From contig CP081102.1 of the NCBI GenBank assembly GCA_025141835.1, forward strand, positions 1 through 64,000: a DNA stretch of 64,000 nt. Direction: 5' to 3'. Shown here in pieces: positions 16,259 to 23,298 of the stretch. The notes under the pieces were generated by a model. The model was not told the origin of the DNA. It was given only the letters and a program-made list of their open reading frames with translations, and ran no database searches. The DNA is from Rhodobacteraceae bacterium M385 (GTDB taxonomy: Bacteria > Pseudomonadota > Alphaproteobacteria > Rhodobacterales > Rhodobacteraceae). Numbering within the stretch: position 1 is the stretch's first letter; the number at the start of each line of letters is the position of its first letter. The position numbers and the translations under genes were made by a program.

Positions 16259-17380
16259 TCAGAGCGCGGCCTGCCACAGCTGCACCTTGGTTCCTGAATG
16301 GTCGACCGGCCCGCCCCCCTCCAGCGCCAGCCCCGTGGCCTTCGCCAGCCCGCCGTCGCTTGTCACAATCCCTACGCGCCAACCGACAAACTTCTCCGCC
16401 AAAACCGCACCCAGCGCCCCGTACAGGCCAAATAGCAACTTTCGCTCCCCGATACGGCCCCCATATGGCGGGTTCACAATAACGATCCCCGGCGCCACGC
16501 CCTCGGGCGGCTCCAGATCGCTGATCGCGCCGCGCTCGAATCTCACGACATCGGCAACGCCGGACCGCCCCGCATTGGCCACCGCGCCCCGGATCGCGCC
16601 ATCATTGCGGTCAAACCCAAAGAACGCGGGCGCCAAAGTACCACCGCCCCCCAATTCCTCGTTCTTCAAATATCCCCGCCGGAGGCTCCTGTCCCCGCCC
16701 AGCGCGCTGCCGCCGACCATCTGCTCAAACGCAAATCCCCGCGACCGCCCCGGCATCAATCCCAGCGCCAGTTCTGCGGCTTCCAACACGAACGTCCCCG
16801 ACCCGCACATCGGGTCCACGACCGCCTGCGTTCCATCAAAACCCATCTCCGCCAAAAACGCGGCCGCCATGGTCTCGCGCATCGGCGCCTTGCCGACAAA
16901 CTCCTTATGTCCCCTCCGGTGCAGCGCCTCTCCCGTGGTATCAAGCGATATGGTGCACAGATCATCGTCGATCCGCACCTTCACGCTGATCGCGCCATCC
17001 TTGGCCACCGGAATGCCCGCCGCCTCCAACCCGCCCGAGACTCTCTGAACCGCCGCCTTGTTCACGTAGATCTTCGACCGTCGGCACACCGCCTCCACGC
17101 GCACCGACACGCCCGGCTGCAACCAATCTGTCCACGGCACCTTTTTGGATCGCTTATCAAGCTGCGCCAGATGCATCGCCCGAAACTCGGCCACGCGCAA
17201 AAGCACCCGCACCGCACAGCGCAATTGCACATTCGCCCGCGCCGCCGCCTCTAACCCGCCGCCGCAGATCACCCCGCCGGGCACGGGCTTCACACCCTCA
17301 AAGCCCAAGGCCTCCGCCTCAACCGCCAAAGGCGCCTCCAAACCGGGCACCGCTACCAGAAAGATATCTTCGTTTTGCAT
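16259..17380 (-). CDS. THUMP-domain SAM-dependent RNA methyltransferase (RlmL-like)
   Basis: A 373-residue enzyme of the family that makes N2-methylguanosine in rRNA or tRNA. It has an amino THUMP-type RNA-binding region (about 50-155), then a class I methyltransferase with DPMCGSGTFVLEAA near 190-203 (SAM site) and the catalytic NPPYGGRIGERK near 303-314. It is shorter than enteric RlmKL because it lacks the second methyltransferase. The gene is divergent from arsH, with starts about 70 bases apart. Confidence 0.88.
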   Translation of the reverse strand: MQNEDIFLVAVPGLEAPLAVEAEALGFEGVKPVPGGVICGGGLEAAARANVQLRCAVRVLLRVAEFRAMHLAQLDKRSKKVPWTDWLQPGVSVRVEAVCRRSKIYVNKAAVQRVSGGLEAAGIPVAKDGAISVKVRIDDDLCTISLDTTGEALHRRGHKEFVGKAPMRETMAAAFLAEMGFDGTQAVVDPMCGSGTFVLEAAELALGLMPGRSRGFAFEQMVGGSALGGDRSLRRGYLKNEELGGGGTLAPAFFGFDRNDGAIRGAVANAGRSGVADVVRFERGAISDLEPPEGVAPGIVIVNPPYGGRIGERKLLFGLYGALGAVLAEKFVGWRVGIVTSDGGLAKATGLALEGGGPVDHSGTKVQLWQAAL

Positions 17381-17446
17381 CCCGCTGACCTACCCCGTAT
17401 CCCTCCCCATTGCGAGAGGCCCGTTCTCGCCAAAACCGCAGCGCCC

Positions 17447-18160
17447 ATGACCGACACGACTTTCCCCGCCCTCGACACCGATCTCCTCCCAGAAATCGAT
17501 GCCGATGCCCTCTTTCCGGCCCAAACCCAAACGCCCATCCGCATCCTGATCCTCTACGGCTCCCTGCGACAGGTCTCTTACTCCCGCTCCTTGGCCGAAG
17601 AATGCGCCCGCCTGCTCACCCGCTTCGGGGCCGAGGTTCGCCTCTTCGATCCCACCGGACTGCCGCAACCCGATGCCGAACCGGCCTCCCACCCCAAAGT
17701 GGCTGAACTCCGCGATGCCGCCGAATGGTGCGACGGCTTCGTCTGGGTCTCTCCCGAACGCCATGGGGCAATGACCGGGATCATGAAATCACAAATCGAC
17801 TGGATTCCCCTCTCCCTCGGCGGCGTCCGCCCAACCCAGGGCAAAACCCTCGCCGTCCTTCAGGTCAGCGGTGGCTCCCAAAGCTTCAACACCGTCAACC
17901 AATTGCGCATCTTGGGCCGCTGGATGCGCCTCGTCACGATCCCCAACCAATCCTCTGTCCCCATGGCTTGGCAGCAGTTCGAGGACGGTCGCATGAAACC
18001 CTCCCCCCTCTACAACCGCGTCGTCGACGTGATGGAGGAATTGGTCAAATTCACCCACCTCACCCGCAACAACCGCGCCTACCTGCTGGACCGCTACTCC
18101 GAGCGCGTCGAAACCCACGCCGAACTCTCTAAACGCGTCAACACCCCGGACGAGCGCTAG
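17447..18160 (+). CDS. arsH: ArsH-type NADPH-dependent FMN reductase
   Basis: ArsH is a flavodoxin-fold oxidoreductase that can oxidise trivalent organoarsenicals and reduce other substrates. The 237-residue protein has the FMN-binding start ILILYGSLRQVSYSRSLAEE (near 27-46) and the ArsH signatures VWVSPERHGAMTGIMKSQIDW near 100 and QVSGGSQSFNTVNQLRILGRWM near 140. I chose ATG 17447, since an upstream in-frame ATG at 17375 would overlap the divergent methyltransferase gene. No arsR, arsB or arsC is nearby, so the arsenic link rests only on family membership. Confidence 0.88.
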   Translation: MTDTTFPALDTDLLPEIDADALFPAQTQTPIRILILYGSLRQVSYSRSLAEECARLLTRFGAEVRLFDPTGLPQPDAEPASHPKVAELRDAAEWCDGFVWVSPERHGAMTGIMKSQIDWIPLSLGGVRPTQGKTLAVLQVSGGSQSFNTVNQLRILGRWMRLVTIPNQSSVPMAWQQFEDGRMKPSPLYNRVVDVMEELVKFTHLTRNNRAYLLDRYSERVETHAELSKRVNTPDER

Positions 18161-18167
18161 GCCCGCT

Positions 18168-18189
18168 CCTTCATCTTGGTAAATACAAC
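18168..18189 (-). repeat. Dispersed intergenic repeat, copy 3 (short core)
   Basis: On the minus strand it reads GTTGTATTTACCAAGATGAA followed by GGA, close to the core seen near 2697 and 25981. It lies 7 bases after arsH. Confidence 0.65.
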
Positions 18190-18332
18190 TCTCCCCAACG
18201 GCTCCCCATTGCGCCGCCGTCGCGATGGTCACGCCCCTCATAGCCGAGCGCAATAAACGGCAGGGAACCTCCGGGCCGCGCCCCACGATGGCCTTGATAG
18301 GACCCCACCAAAGCCCGCCCAAAGGATTCTTC

Positions 18333-19052
18333 ATGACCGACACGCCGAGCCTCCGTGCCCTGTTCATCAACACGACCCTCAAACGCACCCCAAGTGAGAG
18401 CCACACAAAACTCCTGCTCAATGCCTCCGCTCACATCATGGAATCCCAAGGCGTCGCTATCGAACATCTGCACCTGCTCAGCCACCAGGTCCCTCCCGGC
18501 ATCTACCCCGACATGACCGATCATGGCTGGGACCGCGATGATTGGCCCGCGCTTTGGCAAAAGGTGCTGGCTGCCGACATTCTTGTCATCGGAACCCCCC
18601 TTTGGCTGGGCGAGGAATCCTCCGTCTGCCGCATCCTCATCGAACGTCTCTACGGCATGTCCGGTGAGCTGAACGACAAGGGCCAGTCAGTGTTCTACAA
18701 CAAAGTCGCGGGCTCGGTGATTACCGGCAACGAAGACGGGATCAAACACGCCGCCATGACACTCGGCTACGCCATGAACCATCTGGGCTACACGACCCCG
18801 CCCCAAGCCGATTGCGGCTGGATCGGCGAGGCCGGACCCGGCCCCTCTTATGGTGACGAGAAAGACGACGGCTCCCGTGTGGGCTTCGACAACGACTTCA
18901 CCAAGCGCAACACCACCATCATGACGTGGAACCTCATCCACCTCGCGCGGATACTCAAGTCCGCCGGCGGTTACCCGAATGAGGGCAACGACCGCACCGC
19001 TTGGGACGCCGGGGCCCGCTTCGGCTTTGAGAACCCCGAATACCGCAGTTGA
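18333..19052 (+). CDS. Flavodoxin-fold NAD(P)H-dependent oxidoreductase
   Basis: A 239-residue cytosolic protein of the flavodoxin/NADPH-dependent FMN reductase superfamily: LRALFINTTLKRTPSESHT at the start (phosphate-binding loop), VIGTPLWLGEESSVCRILIER near 87-107, and an SVITGNEDGIKHAAMTLGYA segment near 128. The substrate is unknown. ATG 18333 is chosen for the AAAGGA site just upstream. It follows ArsH, which has the same fold, and precedes pncB by 61 bases. Confidence 0.82.
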   Translation: MTDTPSLRALFINTTLKRTPSESHTKLLLNASAHIMESQGVAIEHLHLLSHQVPPGIYPDMTDHGWDRDDWPALWQKVLAADILVIGTPLWLGEESSVCRILIERLYGMSGELNDKGQSVFYNKVAGSVITGNEDGIKHAAMTLGYAMNHLGYTTPPQADCGWIGEAGPGPSYGDEKDDGSRVGFDNDFTKRNTTIMTWNLIHLARILKSAGGYPNEGNDRTAWDAGARFGFENPEYRS

Positions 19053-19113
19053 GCTTCACCTTGCGCCCCGGCCTTCGGCTTGCTCTAACCAACCCGCAAA
19101 CGGAGAGAGAGCC

Positions 19114-20406
19114 ATGGTCGATATCGCCACCCGCGTCTGGAATCACAAATGGAAGATCGACCCGATCGTCCGCTCCCTGATTGATACCGACTTCTACAAG
19201 CTGCTGATGTGTCAGTCGGTGTTCCGTAACAAGCCCGACACCCAGGTCCGCTTCTCTCTCATCAACCGCACCACGCGCATTCCCCTCGCTAACCTGATCG
19301 ACGAGGGGGAGCTTCGTGAACAACTCGACCACGTCCGCTCCCTTCGCCTGACCCGGGGCGAGTCGACGTGGATGCGCGGCAACACCTTCTACGGCAAACG
19401 CTCCATGTTCTCCCCCGATTTCATGGAGTGGTTCGAGAACCTGCAACTCCCCGCCTACCACCTTGAGCGCGTCGGCGATCAGTACGAGCTGACGTTTGAA
19501 GGCTCCTGGCCCGAGGTCATGCTCTGGGAAATCCCCGCTCTGTCGATCCTGATGGAGCTGCGGGGCCGTGCCGTTCTGGACACCATGGGCCGGTTCGAAC
19601 TCCAGGTCCTCTACGCCCGCGCCATGACCAAACTCTGGGAAAAGATCGAACGCCTCAAAGGCGACCCCACCCTTCGCATCGCCGATTTCGGCACGCGGCG
19701 CCGCCATTCCTTCCTCTGGCAGGATTGGGCCGTTCAAGCCATGCGCGAAGGTCTGGGTGAAAGCTTTGCCGGCACGTCCAACTGCCTCATCGCCAAGAAC
19801 CGGGATCTGGAAGCCATCGGCACCAACGCCCACGAACTGCCCATGGTCTACGCCGCTCTGGCCGAGGGCGACACCGCGCTGGCCAATGCCCCCTATGACG
19901 TGCTCTCTGATTGGCATGAGGAGCATTCCGGCAACCTCCGCATCATCCTGCCCGACACCTACGGCACCCAGGGCTTCCTCGATAACGCGCCGGATTGGCT
20001 GGCGGGCTGGACAGGCATCCGCATCGACTCAGGCGACCCGGCCACAGGCGCCGAAAACGCCATCGCTTGGTGGAAAAGCCGTGGCGAAGACCCTCGCGAA
20101 AAACTCATCATCTTCTCCGACGGCCTCGACGTGGACAAGATCGAGACCCTCCACAAACAATTCGCCGGCCGCGTCCGCGTGTCCTTCGGCTGGGGCACGC
20201 TTTTAACAAACGACTTCCGCGGCTTGGTCAAAGACGACGCCCTCGCCCCGTTCAGCTTGGTCTGCAAAGCTGTATCAGCGAACGGACGCCCCACGGTCAA
20301 ACTGAGCGACAACCCCGAGAAGGCCATGGGGCCAGTCGAGGAGATTGAGCGCTACAAGCGGGTGTTTGGGGTTGGGGAACAGGAACGGGTTGAGGTTGTG
20401 GTATGA
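19114..20406 (+). CDS. pncB: Nicotinate phosphoribosyltransferase
   Basis: PncB joins nicotinate to PRPP, using ATP, to give nicotinate mononucleotide in NAD salvage. The 430-residue protein shows LIDTDFYKLLMCQSVF near 23-38, FGTRRRHSFLWQ near 190, and the phosphate-binding GWTGIRIDSGDP near 305. GGAGAGAGA stands upstream of the ATG. The gene end is invaded by the next reading frame: the TGA stop lies inside the ATGA start of the putative abortive-infection gene. Together with pncA at 11529 it gives the two-step route from nicotinamide. Confidence 0.95.
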   Translation: MVDIATRVWNHKWKIDPIVRSLIDTDFYKLLMCQSVFRNKPDTQVRFSLINRTTRIPLANLIDEGELREQLDHVRSLRLTRGESTWMRGNTFYGKRSMFSPDFMEWFENLQLPAYHLERVGDQYELTFEGSWPEVMLWEIPALSILMELRGRAVLDTMGRFELQVLYARAMTKLWEKIERLKGDPTLRIADFGTRRRHSFLWQDWAVQAMREGLGESFAGTSNCLIAKNRDLEAIGTNAHELPMVYAALAEGDTALANAPYDVLSDWHEEHSGNLRIILPDTYGTQGFLDNAPDWLAGWTGIRIDSGDPATGAENAIAWWKSRGEDPREKLIIFSDGLDVDKIETLHKQFAGRVRVSFGWGTLLTNDFRGLVKDDALAPFSLVCKAVSANGRPTVKLSDNPEKAMGPVEEIERYKRVFGVGEQERVEVVV

Positions 20407-21245
20407 ATGAAGGTGATAAACAGTCAAAGGGGTTAACTGTAGCGCTCATTGCTGTTGCACTAATCGCAATTTTTACCATGCTATGCGTATACATCGTGGG
20501 CTATAACCAAGCGGAGGCATACGTTCGTTTTGGCCCTTGGGGCGATTTTGTCGCGGGCGTTCTTAACCCAATACTTACCTTTTTCACCTTTATCGGAGTG
20601 CTCTACACTATCTCCTTACAGGCCACCGAGCTCGGTTTATCTCGACAGGAACTGAGTAGGTCAGCCGAAGCTCTGGAGAAACAATCCGATGGACTGGACG
20701 CTCAAAGGTTCGATGCTGCCTTTTTTGGTTTAGTGTCAACGTACGAGAATATCCTTTCATCTATTGACCTTCGGAATACGAGCAGTGGGTTCGTAACTTC
20801 GGGCAGAGATTGCTTCAACACCTTCTATACAAAACTATCCAGAACCTACAAAAAGCACCAAGCGAAAAACTCCTCTTGGTCTGATGAATATACCCTTGAG
20901 TTCTCCTACAAGTCATTTTGGCGCGATCAACAACTTGAATTGGGGCACTACTTTAGGTTCCTTTTCAATTTCATGAGATTCGTCGATGAAAGCCCGCATT
21001 GCCAATCCCATCACCGAAAGATCTTAAGGTCGCTACTTTCGAACCAAGAACTTCTGATCATCTTTTATAATTGCATTTCAGATGAGGGGCGGAATTTCAC
21101 CATTTACGCGAAACGTTTCGAACTTTTCGACAATCTTCCTACTGAACGTCTATTGAAGTTTGAGCATACAAAGTTTCTCCCGTCAGAGGTTTACGGATCA
21201 AATCCAATGAAATCGCCAAAAGATATGCGACCAGCGAAGCCTTAA
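20403..21245 (+). CDS. Putative phage abortive-infection protein (putAbiC family)
   Basis: A 280-residue membrane-anchored protein with two transmembrane helices (about 11-33 and 49-70), a charged coiled-coil-like stretch (71-100) and a cytosolic domain with family features: AAFFGLVSTYENILSSID near 105-122, LGHYFRFLFNFMRFVDES near 179-196 and LLSNQELLIIFYNCISDEG near 210-228. These fit the putAbiC family (Pfam PF16872, recognised from memory), linked by name and context to phage exclusion. Base composition is clearly richer in A/T than the flanking genes. It starts inside the pncB stop (ATGA), so translation may be coupled. A ParDE pair follows. Confidence 0.75.
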   Translation: MNEGDKQSKGLTVALIAVALIAIFTMLCVYIVGYNQAEAYVRFGPWGDFVAGVLNPILTFFTFIGVLYTISLQATELGLSRQELSRSAEALEKQSDGLDAQRFDAAFFGLVSTYENILSSIDLRNTSSGFVTSGRDCFNTFYTKLSRTYKKHQAKNSSWSDEYTLEFSYKSFWRDQQLELGHYFRFLFNFMRFVDESPHCQSHHRKILRSLLSNQELLIIFYNCISDEGRNFTIYAKRFELFDNLPTERLLKFEHTKFLPSEVYGSNPMKSPKDMRPAKP

Positions 21246-21296
21246 TTGAACGAGCATAGATTGAGCAACCGTAGGGCCGGCAGACCCCACCACCCC

Positions 21297-21584
21297 TCAA
21301 ACCCGCCCCACATCCATCCGCTGATGGAGCACCCGCACCACCGCCACGGTCTCCGCGTCTTCCCGAAAGAACACCACATGCTGCCCTGCCAAAGCTCGGC
21401 GCAAACCGGGCCGTAGTTCAAACGCCGGGCGAGAAACGGTGACACCAGACAAAAGGCCATCCATGCGGGTTCGAATACTATGAAGGTAGTGATTGGCCTG
21501 CTGCGTGCCGTAGCGCTCTTGCGAATAGAGCCAGATTTCGCGCAGATCGCCCTCAGCGTCCCGCGCAATCTCAAGTCGCTTCAT
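21297..21584 (-). CDS. parE: ParE/RelE-family toxin
   Basis: A 95-residue toxin-fold protein: RLEIARDAEGDLREIWLYSQE at the start, the QANHYLHSIRTRMDGLLSG helix, and the carboxy strand VVFFREDAETVAVVRVLHQRMD typical of ParE. ParE toxins poison gyrase, RelE relatives cut mRNA; sequence alone favours ParE. Its ATG overlaps the antitoxin stop by ATGA, so it is made only after ParD, the usual gene order. Confidence 0.88.
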   Translation of the reverse strand: MKRLEIARDAEGDLREIWLYSQERYGTQQANHYLHSIRTRMDGLLSGVTVSRPAFELRPGLRRALAGQHVVFFREDAETVAVVRVLHQRMDVGRV

Positions 21585-21826
21585 TGACCGTGCTTTGCGT
21601 TCATGTCGGCAAGGAAGGTATCCCAATCGAAGCCTTCCGCAATCCCACTCGCGTCGCCCTTGTCGATTTCGGCGCGCAGAAGTGTCAGCTTGGTTTCTTC
21701 TTCTTCCAACAGGCGCAGGCCCGCGCGGATCACGTCGCTGGCGGAGCCGTAGCGGCCTTCTTTCACCTTCTCGTCGATGAACTCACCGAAGTGGTCGCCA
21801 AGGGAAACGGAGGTATTGCGTGCCAT
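21581..21826 (-). CDS. parD: ParD-family antitoxin
   Basis: An 81-residue antitoxin with a ribbon-helix-helix amino domain (ARNTSVSLGDHFGEFIDEKV, then GRYGSASDVIRAGLRLLEEEE) and a flexible acidic tail that would wrap the toxin. ATG 21826 has GGAG about 8 bases upstream; the longer frame back to 21898 has no such site. A perfect palindrome at 21849-21863 just upstream is a likely autoregulation site. Confidence 0.88.
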   Translation of the reverse strand: MARNTSVSLGDHFGEFIDEKVKEGRYGSASDVIRAGLRLLEEEETKLTLLRAEIDKGDASGIAEGFDWDTFLADMNAKHGQ

Positions 21827-21848
21827 CTGTGATCTCCAAACTAGCCTG

Positions 21849-21863
21849 TACCAATATTTGGTA
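21849..21863. promoter_or_regulatory. Candidate ParD operator
   Basis: Palindrome TACCAA-TAT-TTGGTA, 23 bases upstream of the parD start and within an AT-rich spot that would hold the promoter. ParD-type antitoxins with the toxin bind such sites to repress their own operon; the assignment is inferred from position. Confidence 0.55.
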
Positions 21864-21878
21864 TCGGCGCGGCGTTTG

Positions 21879-22298
21879 TCAATCCAAGTCCGGCCCACCT
21901 CGCAGCGCCTTAATCTCCCCGCGCCGCTTCTTCGCCTCCACCCGCTTCCGCTTCTGGTTCAGCGACACCCGTGTCTTCACCCGGCGTTTTGGCGCGACAA
22001 GGGCTTTGCGGATCAGCTCGGCCAGACGCTCACGGGCCACTTCTCGGTTGCGGGCCTGTGACCGCTCCTCTGCTACGAACAGCACCAATGCGCCCTCTTT
22101 CGTCCAGCGCCTGCCCGCCAGCCGTTGCAGCCGCCGTTTCACGGCCTCCGATAACGCCGGGGACCGCGCCGCCTCGAAACGCAGCTCGACCGCCGAAGAC
22201 ACCTTGTTGACGTTCTGCCCGCCCGGCCCGCTGGCACGCACGAAGCTTTCGGTGATCTCCCAATCTTCGATGGTGATGTCGTCCGTGATCCGCAGCAT
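21879..22298 (-). CDS. arfB: Alternative ribosome-rescue factor ArfB (peptidyl-tRNA hydrolase, YaeJ)
   Basis: ArfB releases the nascent peptide from ribosomes stalled at the end of an mRNA. The 139-residue protein keeps the catalytic GGQ in SGPGGQNVNKVSSAVELRF near 23 and the basic tail (KRRVKTRVSLNQKRKRVEAKKRRGE) that lies in the mRNA channel. I take the second possible ATG (22298), which has GAGG just upstream; 22307 is also possible. smpB, for the trans-translation rescue route, lies at 26059 in the same window. Confidence 0.9.
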   Translation of the reverse strand: MLRITDDITIEDWEITESFVRASGPGGQNVNKVSSAVELRFEAARSPALSEAVKRRLQRLAGRRWTKEGALVLFVAEERSQARNREVARERLAELIRKALVAPKRRVKTRVSLNQKRKRVEAKKRRGEIKALRGGPDLD

Positions 22299-22365
22299 CG
22301 GCCTCATCTTCGTATGTACGGGGTGTGTACGCCCCAGTGTACAGGGTGTGACCCGCGTTTTTAGC

Positions 22366-22399
22366 ACTAAAAAGGGCTGCCCAAGGTGAGCAGCCCTTT
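22366..22399 (-). terminator. Intrinsic terminator downstream of the structured RNA
   Basis: Stem GGGCTGC/GCAGCCC, extended by AAA/TTT pairs, with the T-run on the minus-strand side (TTTTT before AGTGC). It ends minus-strand transcripts coming from the RNA gene and the transporter upstream. Confidence 0.8.
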
Positions 22400-22400
22400 C

Positions 22401-22555
22401 GAGAAATCAGGAGGTGGGCGCGGTTAGAACCTGCGGCTCACCTGGGTGGGCGTTGGCCCTAGGATTGCCTAACGGCGCGCCCCCCAAGTTGTCCCGACAC
22501 CATTCTCCAATAATCCTCTAGACACTGGATCACCTCCTTCCGATTTTGTTTCAAC
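22401..22555 (-). ncRNA. Structured small RNA, 6S RNA (ssrS) candidate
   Basis: No protein gene fits this stretch, but its ends pair perfectly on the minus strand: AGGAGGTG (22531-22538) with CACCTCCT (22409-22416), extended by AAATC/GATTT after a 3-base bulge. Inside is a 12-pair GC-rich stem, ACTTGGGGGGCG with CGCCCACCCAGGT (22478-22489 and 22440-22452, one bulged A), capped by a further hairpin. Between outer and inner stems lies a large internal bubble with a small hairpin (GGT-TCTA-ACC flanked by CGC/GCG) on its 3' strand. This matches the closing stem, central bubble and apical stem plan of 6S RNA, the RNA that traps the housekeeping polymerase. A TTGACA box and a terminator flank it. 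The 6S identity is inferred from architecture only. Confidence 0.55.
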
Positions 22556-22561
22556 TATCCA

Positions 22562-22590
22562 CAGGTTGGCACACATCTGGTGGATGTCAA
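22562..22590 (-). promoter_or_regulatory. Candidate promoter of the structured RNA
   Basis: A perfect TTGACA (minus strand, 22590-22585) followed after 17 bases by AACCTG, a weak -10. It begins 7 bases past the stop of the upstream transporter gene and would start transcription near 22555, just before the outer stem. Confidence 0.45.
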
Positions 22591-22596
22591 AACTTT

Positions 22597-23214
22597 TTAC
22601 GCAGGATGTGCGATAATTTTCCGTGTGATGAGTCGGAAAGGCAGCAAAGCGATTAAAGCGAGGGCAAGTTTAACACCCCAATCCGCGATCGCGAGAGAGG
22701 CCCAAAGCGGGGCTTCAGGGCCGACGCCAAGGATCGGAAGCACCTCATTCGCCCAAGCCACGTCTCCGGGAAGAAGCGGGGAAAGGGCGGCAGAGAAGGC
22801 GATGAAGAAGAACAAGGCCGTATCGATGCTGGACCCGATTAGGCTAGAGATTACAGGGGCTTGCCACCATACCCCGCCGCGCAGACGGTCAAAGATCGCC
22901 ACGTCCAGAAGCTGAGCCGTCAGGAAGGCGATGCCAGAGCCCAGAGCAATGCGAAGGGTCACAAGCGGGCCGAACTCACCCATGATCTGCGTCCCGATCA
23001 GAGAGCAGACAACGCCCACGGCGAAACCCACGAAAACCACCCTACGGGCAGTAGTGGCGCCATAAACACGGTTCATCACATCGGTGACAAGAAAGGCGAG
23101 AGGGTAAGTAAATGCGCCCCAGGTCAGCCATTGGCCGAACAGGAATTGCACTAGGATGTTGGAAGCCACCACGATGGCCGCCATGGCAAGGATGCCGGGC
23201 AGAAGCTTGGTCAT
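22597..23214 (-). CDS. yhhQ: Queuosine precursor transporter (YhhQ/VUT family)
   Basis: YhhQ-type proteins import queuine precursors (preQ0/preQ1) for tRNA queuosine. The 205-residue protein has about six transmembrane helices and the family pattern SNILVQFLFG near 18, TYPLAFLVTDVMNRVYG near 36-52, VTLRIALGSGIAFLTAQLLDVAIFDRLR near 84-112, and SLIGSSIDTALFFFIAF near 124. I found no preQ1 riboswitch in the 84 bases upstream. The stop lies just before the RNA gene's -35 box. Confidence 0.9.
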   Translation of the reverse strand: MTKLLPGILAMAAIVVASNILVQFLFGQWLTWGAFTYPLAFLVTDVMNRVYGATTARRVVFVGFAVGVVCSLIGTQIMGEFGPLVTLRIALGSGIAFLTAQLLDVAIFDRLRGGVWWQAPVISSLIGSSIDTALFFFIAFSAALSPLLPGDVAWANEVLPILGVGPEAPLWASLAIADWGVKLALALIALLPFRLITRKIIAHPA

Positions 23215-23298
23215 AATTTTATTTCCGTTTTAACAAGGTAGTCGGAGACTTGGCCCATTCTGGGCAGGCGCGCTGGCTACGCTGCTATGGGCTTTGGG

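Noticed and set aside
22495..22532. 18-codon frame on the minus strand starting GTG after a perfect AGGAGGTG
   Set aside because: The apparent ribosome-binding site is part of the outer RNA stem, and the frame is very short. A leader peptide cannot be excluded but the RNA reading explains more.
22525..22541. Sequence GGATCACCTCCTT on the plus strand, identical to the 3' end of 16S rRNA
   Set aside because: No 16S rRNA precedes it. It is the complement of the AGGAGGTG arm of the structured RNA on the minus strand, and the matching arm at 22409-22416 explains it.
22550..22560. DnaA-box-like CTATCCACA
   Set aside because: One mismatch, single copy, and lies just after the promoter of the RNA gene. 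No cluster of boxes that would mark an origin.
23215..23298. Possible preQ1 riboswitch before the queuosine precursor transporter
   Set aside because: I could not find the short preQ1 aptamer pattern or a conserved pseudoknot; only a plain leader is seen.
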